A DNA stretch of 64,000 nucleotides. It comes from DASYYE01 sp035946955. Lineage in GTDB: Bacteria > Actinomycetota > Actinomycetes > Streptosporangiales > Streptosporangiaceae. The notes below the pieces were generated by a model. That model was not told the origin of the DNA. It did not search any database and saw only the letters and a program-made list of their open reading frames with translations. The stretch covers positions 1 through 64,000 of the forward strand of contig DASYYE010000218.1 in the NCBI GenBank assembly GCA_035946955.1, read 5' to 3'. Position numbers and translations under genes: made by a program. Below, piece by piece: positions 33,000-40,755 of the stretch; the stretch's first letter is position 1, and every line of letters begins with the position of its first letter.

Positions 33000-34661
33000 G
33001 TGACAACGGACCATGGCTGCTTCGACGTGGTGGTGGTAGGGAGCGGCGCGGCCGGCATGACCGCCGCACTCACGGCCGCCGACCGTGGGCTGAGTGTGGT
33101 GGTCGTGGAGAAGACCGCCTGCTTCGGCGGCTCCACGGCCCGGTCTGGTGGTGGCATCTGGATCCCCGGCAACGAGGTGCTGCGCAAGGCCGGCGTCCAC
33201 GACACCCCCGAGGACGCCCGCGCCTATCTCGCCCATGTCGCGGGCGACGGAGTGCCAGCGATCCGCCAGCAGGCGCTGCTGACCCACGGGCCCGCCATGC
33301 TCGAACTGGTGCGCGCCAGTACTCCCGTGGACTTCGCGTGGGTGCCCGGGTATGCGGACTACTACCCCGAGGCCCCCGGCGGGCTTGCGGCCGGACGCAG
33401 CGTCGAGCCGCGCCCACTGGACGGCCGGATCCTCGGACCCGAACTGGCACACCTGGAACCCCCCTACGTGCCAGCCCCCAACGGGGTGACCATCACCCAG
33501 GCCGAGTACCGCTGGCTCAGCCTCGGGCCCCGCCACCCCCGGGCACTGCTCGCGACGGCCACGGTGCTGGCCAGGCTCGCCCGGACCCGCGTGCTCGGCC
33601 ACCGCATGCTCACCATGGGCCAGGCCCTGGCCGCCGGACTGCGCGCTGGCCTGCAGAGCAAAGAGGTCCCGGTGTGGCTGGACACGCCCATGACTGGCCT
33701 GCGCACCGAGGACGGGCGGGTCACCGGGATACGGGTGATCCGTGACGGCCAGGACGGTCTGCTCAGGGCGGCCCGTGGCATTGTGCTGGCGGCGGGTGGT
33801 TTCGAACACAACGGGGAGATGCGTGCCCGCTACCAGCGGCAGCCGATCGGCACGGAGTGGACGACGGGGGCCGCCGGGAACACCGGTGATGCGATCACCG
33901 CGGGCGAGGCCGCCGGCGGTGTGCTCGGCCTCATGGACGACGCGTGGTGGGGGCCCTCGATCCCCCTGCCGCGTGGCCCGTTCTTCGTGCTGGCCGAACG
34001 CAGCCTGCCAGGCTGCCTGCTGGTGAACAGCGCCGGGCAGCGTTTTGTCAACGAGTCAGCCCCCTACGTCGATGCGGTGCACGCGATGTACGACGGGCAC
34101 AGCGACTCCGTTTCGCACATTCCCGCCTGGCTGGTTACGGACCAGCAGTACCGCAACAGGTACGTCTTCGCCGGGTTCCCGCCGCGCAAGCCGCTGCCGC
34201 GCCGCTGGTACCGGGCGGGCGCGGTCTACCATGCGCAAACACTCACCGGCCTGGCGGAGGCGATCGGCGTCGACGGGGAGGCGCTCGCGAAGACCGTGGC
34301 ACGGTTCAACGACTTCGCCGAGGCCGGCCGCGACGAGGACTTCGGCCGCGGCGACTCGGCCTATGACCGCTACTACGGCGACCCGCGCCAGCGGCCGAAC
34401 CCGAACCTCGCGCCACTGCGCCAGCCGCCGTTCTACGCCGTCAAGATCGTGCCCGGCGACCTCGGCACCAAGGGCGGCCTGGTGACCGACGAACGCGCCC
34501 GGGTGCTGCGCCCCGACGGCACCCCGGTCCCCGGCCTGTACGCCGCTGGCAACGCGAGTGCGTCGGTGATGGGGCACAGCTACGCCGGGGCCGGCGCTAC
34601 GATCGCCCCGGCGATGACGTTCGGCTACATCGCCGCCCTCGACCTCGCCGCCGCAGACTGA
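33000..34661 (+). CDS. kstD: 3-Ketosteroid Delta1-dehydrogenase KstD
   Basis: The GTG at 33000 follows GGGAGGTG and gives 553 residues, the normal KstD size. The FAD motif is VVVVGSGAAGMTAALTAADRG (split at ~10-30), followed by CFGGSTARSGGGIWIPGN. Near the C-terminus SVMGHSYAGAGATIAPAM carries the conserved Tyr (~528) and Gly of the active site. The central VNSAGQRFVNESAPY and DRYYGDP are also typical. KstD desaturates C1-C2 of 3-ketosteroids; with KshAB this triggers ring-B opening. It is controlled by the KstR box at 32965. Confidence 0.93.
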   Translation: MTTDHGCFDVVVVGSGAAGMTAALTAADRGLSVVVVEKTACFGGSTARSGGGIWIPGNEVLRKAGVHDTPEDARAYLAHVAGDGVPAIRQQALLTHGPAMLELVRASTPVDFAWVPGYADYYPEAPGGLAAGRSVEPRPLDGRILGPELAHLEPPYVPAPNGVTITQAEYRWLSLGPRHPRALLATATVLARLARTRVLGHRMLTMGQALAAGLRAGLQSKEVPVWLDTPMTGLRTEDGRVTGIRVIRDGQDGLLRAARGIVLAAGGFEHNGEMRARYQRQPIGTEWTTGAAGNTGDAITAGEAAGGVLGLMDDAWWGPSIPLPRGPFFVLAERSLPGCLLVNSAGQRFVNESAPYVDAVHAMYDGHSDSVSHIPAWLVTDQQYRNRYVFAGFPPRKPLPRRWYRAGAVYHAQTLTGLAEAIGVDGEALAKTVARFNDFAEAGRDEDFGRGDSAYDRYYGDPRQRPNPNLAPLRQPPFYAVKIVPGDLGTKGGLVTDERARVLRPDGTPVPGLYAAGNASASVMGHSYAGAGATIAPAMTFGYIAALDLAAAD

Positions 34662-34898
34662 GCGGCAGCCGACTGGTCGGACCTGGAACTGGTCCACGTC
34701 ATGGCAGCCAGAGCACCGTCCCCAAAAGCTTAGCGCCACACGAACCGGACAGACCACCACAACACCCACACACTCAACATCACCCACTACTTCACCAGCG
34801 GGGGGACCCCGGGGCCACCAACGAGACGACCACTATCAATGCACTGCTCTCAAACGCGCTGTGGATCCTGCGCGCTGCTGGCCGCCTGCCGTGACTCA

Positions 34899-34943
34899 GG
34901 CCGTGTGTCTCGGCCGGCCCCCACGCGGCCGAGTCACACGGCC
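34899..34943 (-). terminator. Long hairpin at the end of the ATPase-type kinase gene
   Basis: GGCCGTGTG (34899-34907) pairs with CACACGGCC (34935-34943), and CTCGGCCG (34909-34916) pairs with CGGCCGAG (34926-34933), with one mismatch between. The structure covers the stop codon at 34934 and may end transcription from both convergent genes. Confidence 0.6.
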
Positions 34944-35437
34944 CGGACCCGGACGCCATAGCTGCGGGTGTGCTGACTGGCAGGGGGTGGCCTGGGGGGG
35001 CTGCTGATCTCGAACCAGACCGTCCGCTTGCCCCTGGCCTCGTAGCGGGTGGTGCCCCAGGAGTCCGCTAGCTCAGCGACGATGCGCAGGCCACGGCCGC
35101 CCACGCCGTCGTTGGCTCGGCCCCCCTGCCGCCAGGTGCCGCCGTCGTCCTCGACCTCCACGTGCACGCACCCGGCGGCCAGCACGGCCCGCACTGTGAA
35201 CTGGCCGCCCGGCCTGGCCGAGTCGCTGTGCCGTGTCGCGTTGGTGGCAAGCTCAGAGAGGCACAGCACAGCGTCTTCGGTGACCTCGGACTCACCGAGG
35301 GTGCGGGCGAGGAACCGGCGCGCCTCACGCACCTGGTCGGGTGTGGCCCGGAAGGTCTGCTGGGCGTCGACGTGGGCAGGTGGTAAGTCGGGGTCTGCCG
35401 TATCCGGGGCCAGTCCGGCACGGACGGACTGAGACAA
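34934..35437 (-). CDS. Histidine-kinase-like ATPase (RsbW/anti-sigma type)
   Basis: The 167-residue protein is a stand-alone HATPase_c_2 domain. The N-box is LCLSELATNATRHS (~60-73), VEVEDDGGTW holds the G1-like segment, and GGRGLRIVAELADSWG holds G2. Such proteins in actinomycetes act as serine kinases or binding partners for sigma factors or anti-anti-sigma proteins. No partner gene lies beside it. The ECF factor 5 kb upstream is of a class not normally controlled this way. Target unknown. Confidence 0.83.
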   Translation of the reverse strand: MSQSVRAGLAPDTADPDLPPAHVDAQQTFRATPDQVREARRFLARTLGESEVTEDAVLCLSELATNATRHSDSARPGGQFTVRAVLAAGCVHVEVEDDGGTWRQGGRANDGVGGRGLRIVAELADSWGTTRYEARGKRTVWFEISSPPRPPPASQHTRSYGVRVRAV

Positions 35438-35486
35438 CGCCGCCGCCTTTCCCGCGGGGCCACATTGCCCCGCACGGTCCCAATAT

Positions 35487-35577
35487 CTGCCTAGGGAGGT
35501 TCATAATTAGACCAGGCAGATCGTAAGCCTGCCTGGACAACATGGTCAACCCCCACTAGTAAAACCTGCCTAGGCAG
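35487..35577. promoter_or_regulatory. Repeated CTGCCTAGG operators upstream of the GntR-HD gene
   Basis: The perfect 12-bp palindrome CTGCCTAGGCAG is at 35566-35577, eight bases before the gene start. A half copy, CTGCCTAGG, is at 35487-35495. CCAGGCAG (35512-35519) and CTGCCTGG (35529-35536) form another inverted pair. These are plausible binding sites for the GntR-type domain encoded next door. Confidence 0.6.
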
Positions 35578-35584
35578 CTCTAGC

Positions 35585-36484
35585 ATGTGGAGTATGCAGC
35601 CCATCGACCCGGCCGATAAGCGGCAGCCGAATGTCCAGATTGCCGCGTCGATCCGGGCGGCGATCCTCTCCGGCGAACTCGAGCCGGGTGCCCAGCTCCC
35701 CACCGGCCACGAACTAGCCGGCTTCTTTGGTGTCTCCCGGATGACCGTGCAGACCGCGATCCGCACGCTCCGTGAGGAAGGGTTCGTCCACAGCCGCAGT
35801 GGCAGCGGCGTCTATGTCCGTGACCAGGCGAGCCTGCCCGCGCTGGACGGAGAGGACCTCCCACTGGCCGGGGTGGCGTCGTTCCTGTTCGAAATGGGCC
35901 ACCTCAAAAAGACGACCCGTGCCGGATGGCTGCTGCTCGGCATATCGTCACCGGAGTCCGTCGCTGAGCACTCATTCCGGGTGGGGATCGTGGGCATGGC
36001 GCTGGCCGTCCTGGAAGGCGCGGACGTCGGGCGCACGGCAGCGATGTGCCTGCTGCACGACGCGCACGAGACCCGGATCGGCGATATCCCGTCGGTGGGC
36101 CGCGCCTATGTCACCTCGGCCGTGCCCGAAGCGATCTCAGCACACCAGACAGCGGCGATGCCCGACGGCGTGGGCAAGGTCTTCCACGAGTTTGTCGCTG
36201 AGTATGAGGCGGAACAGACGCTGGAGTCCCGGATCGCCCACGACGCCGACAAGATCGAGACCCTGCTGCAGGCCGCCGAGTACCGCGCGCAGGGCCACAA
36301 CACCGATCCTTGGCGGGAGACCTCCCTGGCCGCCCTGCGCACCGATGCGGGCCGCCAACTGGCCCAGGCGATCGGATCGACTGACCCCCACGGCTGGTGG
36401 TCAGTGTTTGCCGCGTCCTACCGGGAGCTGCGCGACACCGCGCGCGGCCGCGCCCGCCGCCGCGAACCCCCGAACCAGACCTGA
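35585..36484 (+). CDS. GntR winged-helix / HD-domain fusion protein
   Basis: The 299-residue protein joins a GntR-type DNA-binding domain to an HD phosphohydrolase domain. The N-terminal part (~10-80) reads IAASIRAAILSGELEPGAQLPTGHELAGFFGVSRMTVQTAIRTLREEGFV in family order. The C-terminal part (~95-290) resembles YfbR-type 5'-nucleotidases: AEHSFRVGIVGMALA holds a metal His, LLHDAHETRIGD the HD pair, and IAHDADKIETLLQAAEY the last Asp. It could sense nucleotides and repress itself through the upstream palindromes. The start may be 35585 or 35594. A diverged copy of its 3' end lies at 39042. Confidence 0.82.
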   Translation: MWSMQPIDPADKRQPNVQIAASIRAAILSGELEPGAQLPTGHELAGFFGVSRMTVQTAIRTLREEGFVHSRSGSGVYVRDQASLPALDGEDLPLAGVASFLFEMGHLKKTTRAGWLLLGISSPESVAEHSFRVGIVGMALAVLEGADVGRTAAMCLLHDAHETRIGDIPSVGRAYVTSAVPEAISAHQTAAMPDGVGKVFHEFVAEYEAEQTLESRIAHDADKIETLLQAAEYRAQGHNTDPWRETSLAALRTDAGRQLAQAIGSTDPHGWWSVFAASYRELRDTARGRARRREPPNQT

Positions 36485-36941
36485 CTGGACCTGGACACGG
36501 CAGCACCCGTGCATCGGTGATGGGCCACGGGTGGTGGTGATGGCGATGGCGCCGGGGATGTTGCTGGTCTTGATCGGCGGCAGGGCCGTGTCGGTGGCGA
36601 TGCGGATCGGGTTCACCGTGCCCGAAGTCTCATTGGCCACGTAGCCGGTCTTCCCGTCCGGTGTGATGGCAATGTCCTGCGGGTCGATGCCGACCCTGAT
36701 CGGCGGCAGGACCGTGTCGGTGGCGGTGCGGATGGGGGTCACCGTGCCTGCAGTTGGTTGCGCCCAATCGGCCCATATCGCGGGCGCGGCACACCGCCGC
36801 TGGTCAGAGCGACTGAAGAGCGCCCGGCCTGCTCCTGCGATCGCGCAGGCAATCCCGTTGACAGGGCTGATATTCAAAATCTATCATTATGATATCAGTT
36901 TAACGCAGCCCACTCGGGCACAGCGTGGCTTATGAGAGCAG
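36485..36941. other. Spacer with YVTN relic and AT-rich patch
   Basis: Apart from the YVTN fragment (36520-36760) there is no complete gene. An unusually AT-rich patch with the palindrome TGATATCA lies around 36885-36900, just before the membrane-protein gene, and may include its promoter. Confidence 0.45.
36520..36760 (-). pseudogene. YVTN beta-propeller gene fragment
   Basis: The minus strand encodes two propeller repeats, TAGTVTPIRTATDTVLPPI…DPQDIAITPDGKTGYVANE and SGTVNPIRIATDTALPPIK…PGAIAITT. These are classic YVTN units, without a signal peptide or full-length frame. The reading frame then runs into unrelated sequence. A 19-base stretch (GGCCGATTGGGCGCAACCA on its coding strand) also occurs near 29489 in the sigma element leader, linking the two regions. 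Confidence 0.65.
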
Positions 36942-37739
36942 GTGCACACCATGACTCAGTACGGCACATGGGTCAGCTACGGCGGGGACGCCAGGATCTG
37001 GCTCGCCACCGGCCTGCTGGCCGTCGCGGGTGCTGCGACCTTGGCCGGAATCCGGCTGCCACTGCCTGTCAGGGCACCCCCGCCCGGACGGGCCGGCCGG
37101 ATCGCCATGATCGCGGCCTGGGCCATCTCGATAGTGGCGTTCTTCGTCTGCCTGGGGATCTACGTCCAGCAATACATTCACGAGTATGACCTGAGCGCGG
37201 CCACGGCCGCGCCCAAGAACCGCATCGCCCCGATCACCTTGACGGCGGCCGCCGTCGTCTTCGTCATCATCATCTCGCGCGACTCACCCGGCTTCGGGAC
37301 GAGGCTGGCCAGCGGCGCTATCTGCGCGATGGCCGCACCGATGATCTTCGAGCTCCCGTTCGACCTCATCGTGATGACCAGGACCTACCCCCCGATCCCG
37401 CCCGACCCGGCCTTGTACCGGGCACTGTTCTTCGTGCCCCTGTTCCTGATCGAGATCACCACCCTGCTGCTCCTGCGGCTGTCGCCGATGGTGCGGCTGA
37501 GGCGGGCCACGTTCTTCTCCTTCGCGTTGATGCTGGGCGTGTTCGCGGTCTGGGCCCTGTCCGGATTCGGCTACCCGTCGGCCCCGCTCCCCCTCGCGCT
37601 GAACATCACCTCGAAACTCCTGGCCTTCGTCACCGCCCTCACTCTGTTCCTGCCCCAGCAGCCCGCACCGGAGCAGGTACCCCGGCCAGGTAGCAGCCAC
37701 CAGGCCCGGCCCGCCAACCCGCCGCTGGCCCTGGACTGA
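36942..37739 (+). CDS. Multi-pass membrane protein of unknown function
   Basis: The 265-residue protein has about seven hydrophobic segments, including WLATGLLAVAGAATLAGI, MIAAWAISIVAFFVCLGIYV, IAPITLTAAAVVFVIII, FFVPLFLIEITTLLLL and FSFALMLGVFAVWALSGF. The C-terminal tail is hydrophilic and Pro/Gln-rich. No domain or catalytic motif is recognised. ATGs at 36942 and 36951 are both possible. It sits in the accessory stretch next to the MscS gene and is convergent with the Pro-rich membrane protein. Confidence 0.75.
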   Translation: MHTMTQYGTWVSYGGDARIWLATGLLAVAGAATLAGIRLPLPVRAPPPGRAGRIAMIAAWAISIVAFFVCLGIYVQQYIHEYDLSAATAAPKNRIAPITLTAAAVVFVIIISRDSPGFGTRLASGAICAMAAPMIFELPFDLIVMTRTYPPIPPDPALYRALFFVPLFLIEITTLLLLRLSPMVRLRRATFFSFALMLGVFAVWALSGFGYPSAPLPLALNITSKLLAFVTALTLFLPQQPAPEQVPRPGSSHQARPANPPLALD

Positions 37740-37749
37740 CAGCCCTGCT

Positions 37750-38070
37750 TCAAGGGCCGGTGGTGGAGGGAGTTGGCGTCGGCGCGGGGGTGGGTGTGGC
37801 CGAGACACTGGACGGGGATGGTGTTGCCGTCGGGGACGGCTGGGCCGTGCGGTGGGGCGCCGCGGACCTGGCGGGCGTGACCTGGGGGGCCGGCTGTGGC
37901 TTGACCGGTGGCGGGCTGGGTGCAGGTGAGGCGGTGGGCGGCGGCGGGGTGTCACCGGGGGCCGCCTGTTGCGGCTTGACTATCGTGTAGGCCGCCAAGG
38001 CAGCGGCAAAGACCAGGGCCAGCACCCAGGTCGAGGTCCGCACCCCCTGCAGTAGCCGTATCAGCCGCAT
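37750..38070 (-). CDS. Membrane-anchored Pro/Thr/Ser-rich small protein
   Basis: The 106-residue protein has a single N-terminal helix (TSTWVLALVFAAALAAYTIV, ~12-31) followed by a Pro/Ala/Thr/Ser tail with repeated TPTP and PSPTAT units, presumably extended outside the membrane. Its ATG overlaps the mscS stop (ATGA), so it is co-translated with the channel. It may be an accessory wall-spanning or spacer protein. No family is recognised. Confidence 0.65.
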   Translation of the reverse strand: MRLIRLLQGVRTSTWVLALVFAAALAAYTIVKPQQAAPGDTPPPPTASPAPSPPPVKPQPAPQVTPARSAAPHRTAQPSPTATPSPSSVSATPTPAPTPTPSTTGP

Positions 38071-38987
38071 CAGCCGCCCCCGGTTGGCCCGGTAGTTTCC
38101 AGGTCCGTTGGCCCGGTGGTTTCCAGGTCCGTTGGCTCGGCGGTGTCCAGGCCCGCTGGCACGTGGATGCCCTCCCGCAGCAGCCCGGCCGCGACCCTGG
38201 CCCGCAGGACACGGCCGACGTCGAACTGCTTACCGGGCAGCGTCCTGGCCACCATGCGGACCTGGAACTGGTCCACGTCGATGCTCTGGACACCCATGAC
38301 GGCGGGGGGGTCCAGCAGCAGCGCGCGCAGGTCCTGTTCCTCGTACGCCTGCGCCCCGACCCGCCGCAACAGTTCGCTCACCTTGTTGACGTCCACGGTC
38401 GCTGGCACAGGCACGTCAACCACGGCACGCGCCCAGCCACGCGAGAGATTGGTCACCTGGCCGATCTGGCCGTTGGGGGTGATGACCACCTCGCCGTCGG
38501 CGGTCCGCACCGTGGTCACCCGCAAGTTGACGTCTTCGACGGTACCGGCTGCTGGGGTGCCCAGGCTCGGCACGGAGAGGCGGACGAGGTCCCCGAAGCC
38601 GTACTGGCGCTCGGTGATGATGAGAAACCCGGCGAGGACGTCCTGCACGACCCGCTGCGCCCCGAACCCCAGCGCGACAGCCGCGACGGCGGCGGGGGCG
38701 ACCAGGCTCGTCAGGGGAACACCCAGCCGACCCGCGACAGCCACCCCGGCCACACTGTAGATGACCACCAGGATGGCCCAGGTGACCACCTGCGCCACAG
38801 CGTGCCGGTGCTTCGCCGCCTCCGAACGGACCAGTGCGTCCGTCTCCCGCGCCTGGGCGTCGATCCGGTCCGTGATCTTGCCGCCCACCCAGGCCGTGAG
38901 ACGGGCGAGCAGGACCGCCCCGGTCACCAGCAGGACGATCTCCAGACCGCGGCCGCGCGCCCACATCTCGATGGAGGTCAGTGCCAT
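38070..38987 (-). CDS. MscS-type mechanosensitive ion channel
   Basis: The 305-residue channel begins at ATG 38987 (MALTSIEMWARG). It has two to three membrane helices, the last being the pore-lining TM3 (VAPAAVAAVALGFGAQRVVQDVLAGFLII). The beta domain follows, with FGDLVRLSVPSLGTPAAGTVEDVNLRVTTVRTADGEVVITPNG in order, and then the alpha/beta C-domain. The tail repeats TDLETTGP. It releases solutes on hypo-osmotic shock. It is the first gene of a pair with the small Pro-rich protein. Confidence 0.88.
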   Translation of the reverse strand: MALTSIEMWARGRGLEIVLLVTGAVLLARLTAWVGGKITDRIDAQARETDALVRSEAAKHRHAVAQVVTWAILVVIYSVAGVAVAGRLGVPLTSLVAPAAVAAVALGFGAQRVVQDVLAGFLIITERQYGFGDLVRLSVPSLGTPAAGTVEDVNLRVTTVRTADGEVVITPNGQIGQVTNLSRGWARAVVDVPVPATVDVNKVSELLRRVGAQAYEEQDLRALLLDPPAVMGVQSIDVDQFQVRMVARTLPGKQFDVGRVLRARVAAGLLREGIHVPAGLDTAEPTDLETTGPTDLETTGPTGGG

Positions 38988-39041
38988 CACATTGAAAACA
39001 TAGCCCCCGCTGTCGGGCAGCCCCTGCCTACTCAGCCGGAA

Positions 39042-39135
39042 CGGCTGGTGGTCGGTCTTCGCCGCCTCCTGCCGCGAACTGCGCGACACCGCACGCGGCC
39101 GCGCCCACCGTTGCGAACCCCCGAACCAGGCCTGA
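39042..39135 (+). pseudogene. Diverged copy of the GntR-HD gene 3' end
   Basis: These 94 bases are ~87% identical to 36391-36484 and encode GWWSVFAASCRELRDTARG…EPPNQA then a stop. The rest of the gene is absent. The copy is in the same orientation, so the 2.6-kb block between is bracketed by direct repeats of one gene end. Confidence 0.75.
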
Positions 39136-39192
39136 GCAGATACGCCTAAACTACCGCCATGCTTACTGAAGCTATCCCAGGCACGGGGCATC

Positions 39193-39981
39193 GTGATTGG
39201 CTCCGCTGACCCTGGGACAGGCGTCCAGCCCAATCCGGTAGCCAGCGGTCCCACGAGGGGACTGGCGCGCAGCATTCACCTATTCAGGCTGTTCCGTCAC
39301 GAGGCCACCGACCCCGATCGCTTCTATCACTACCTCGCGGCGGATGTCGTACGGCAGATCTCGCGATTCCAGTCTCCGAGAGGTGTCCTCGCTGCCGATA
39401 TCGGCGGTGGCCCAGGGTATATCGCCGAGAAGCTGAGGGCCGCCGGAGCGCGCTGTGTGGTCCTCGACCGAAGCGCTGAGGAATTGCGGCTACACGACCG
39501 CGAGCCGGAATCCGCGGTCCAATGCGATGCACGGGCACTGGCGTTGCGTGACGGGTCGGTACGCATCGTATGCAGTTCCAACATGCTTGAGCACGTCGCC
39601 GAGTGGCAGTCCGCTCTCGCAGAGATGCTGCGGGCACTCGAACCGGTTCATGGCCTCGGGTACCTGACGTTCGGGAACTGGTACTCCCCCTGGGGCGGAC
39701 ACGAGACGTCGCCCTGGCACTACTTCGGCGGCTACCGAGCCGCTGACCGATACGGGCGCCGGTACGGGCGGCGTCCCAAGAATGATTTCGGCATCAGCCT
39801 GTTCCCACTGCATATACAGGAGGTATTGGACTGGTTCCGGGCCCGCGACGACGTGGAGATCGTCCGGATGGCCCCGCGCTACTGGCCGGACTGGATGCGC
39901 TGGATCGCGCATATTCCCGGCGTACGCGAGGTCGGCAACTGGAACACGCTTATCATCTTCCGGCGCAAGCCAGGTGAATAG
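39193..39981 (+). CDS. SAM-dependent methyltransferase
   Basis: This 262-residue class I methyltransferase has motif I VLAADIGGGPGYIAEKLRAAG (~63-83), the acidic CVVLDRS and the post-motif SSNMLEHVAEW. The C-terminal part (HYFGGYRAADRYGRRYGRRPKNDFG) resembles methyltransferases of glycan or lipid biosynthesis. The start is GTG at 39193. Base composition is less GC-rich than its neighbours (codons such as ATA, CAT, TTT appear), suggesting transfer. It forms a pair with the next methyltransferase; target unknown. Confidence 0.82.
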   Translation: MIGSADPGTGVQPNPVASGPTRGLARSIHLFRLFRHEATDPDRFYHYLAADVVRQISRFQSPRGVLAADIGGGPGYIAEKLRAAGARCVVLDRSAEELRLHDREPESAVQCDARALALRDGSVRIVCSSNMLEHVAEWQSALAEMLRALEPVHGLGYLTFGNWYSPWGGHETSPWHYFGGYRAADRYGRRYGRRPKNDFGISLFPLHIQEVLDWFRARDDVEIVRMAPRYWPDWMRWIAHIPGVREVGNWNTLIIFRRKPGE

Positions 39982-39993
39982 GCGCAGGGTCCG

Positions 39994-40719
39994 ATGAATC
40001 GCGCTTCCGCCCGGGCGCTGCTCGGACGGGCTGCCGCACGGGCATTGTGGCAGCCCGACATGTGGGACCGTCTCGTACTCGCCGCTAACTGTGTCGGCAC
40101 GGCGTCCACCGTAATGGATGTGGGCGGCCGTGGGCATCAGCTTGCCTGGTTCCTGCCGTCCGCCAAGGTGGGGACCGCGAATATCGCGCCGCCTGCCGAC
40201 TTCATCGTTGACGCGCGCGTACTGCCATTCACCGACGGTCAATTCGATGTCGTGACGAGCTGCGACACCCTGGAGCACATGCCTGCCGTACGGCGGCCGG
40301 AGCACATCGCCGAGCTCGTCCGAGTCGCCAGCCGGCGGCTTGTCATCTGCTGTCCCTACGGCTCACCGCAGAAGCAGGAGGCCGAGCTCCAGGTCGCCGA
40401 CGTTGTCCGGCGCGTAGTCGGCTCGACCCTGCCCTACCTGCAAGAACATCTCGAGTTCGGGTTTCCTCGCGAAGAGGATGTCATCGCAATGGTGCGCGCC
40501 GCTGCCCCGGGCGCCCAGGTCAGATGCCTCTACTACGGCGACTACCCGAGTGGGAACGCACTCTTGCTCGACGGGGTCCGTGCCCGCTGGGGCCATGACC
40601 CAAAGGCACTGCTCCGCTTTGTGTGGAATGCCTACCTCCGGCCGCGTCGCCCACGCCTCGAGCCCACAGCCACGGCGACGACCGCCCGGCTCTATCTCAT
40701 CGCGGACTTCGCACCGTGA
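39994..40719 (+). CDS. SAM-dependent methyltransferase-like protein
   Basis: The 241-residue protein has a class I-like core: STVMDVGGRGHQLAWFLPSAKVGTANI holds motif I, FIVDARVLPFTDGQFDVVTSCDTLEHMPA the following acidic and motif IV regions, and RRLVICCPYGSP the next strand. It begins 12 bases after the preceding methyltransferase gene and is probably co-transcribed. The FDVV…CDTLEH pattern is common in methyltransferases from polysaccharide or lipid clusters. No acceptor can be inferred. Confidence 0.78.
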   Translation: MNRASARALLGRAAARALWQPDMWDRLVLAANCVGTASTVMDVGGRGHQLAWFLPSAKVGTANIAPPADFIVDARVLPFTDGQFDVVTSCDTLEHMPAVRRPEHIAELVRVASRRLVICCPYGSPQKQEAELQVADVVRRVVGSTLPYLQEHLEFGFPREEDVIAMVRAAAPGAQVRCLYYGDYPSGNALLLDGVRARWGHDPKALLRFVWNAYLRPRRPRLEPTATATTARLYLIADFAP

Positions 40720-40755
40720 GCCCACAGCAGTGGTGCGGAGATGACCGCCACGTCC

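Noticed and set aside
36870..36910. AT-rich patch as a replication origin or att core
   Set aside because: Only ~40 bases long, with no iterons, DnaA boxes or tRNA nearby; a promoter is enough to explain it.
34679..38279. 22-base exact match between 34679-34700 and 38258-38279 (within mscS)
   Set aside because: Similarity ends abruptly on both sides, so a very short shared fragment cannot be separated from chance or tiny gene-conversion debris.
40720..40755. Terminator between the second methyltransferase and ltp2
   Set aside because: No convincing stem-loop could be drawn in this short convergent gap.
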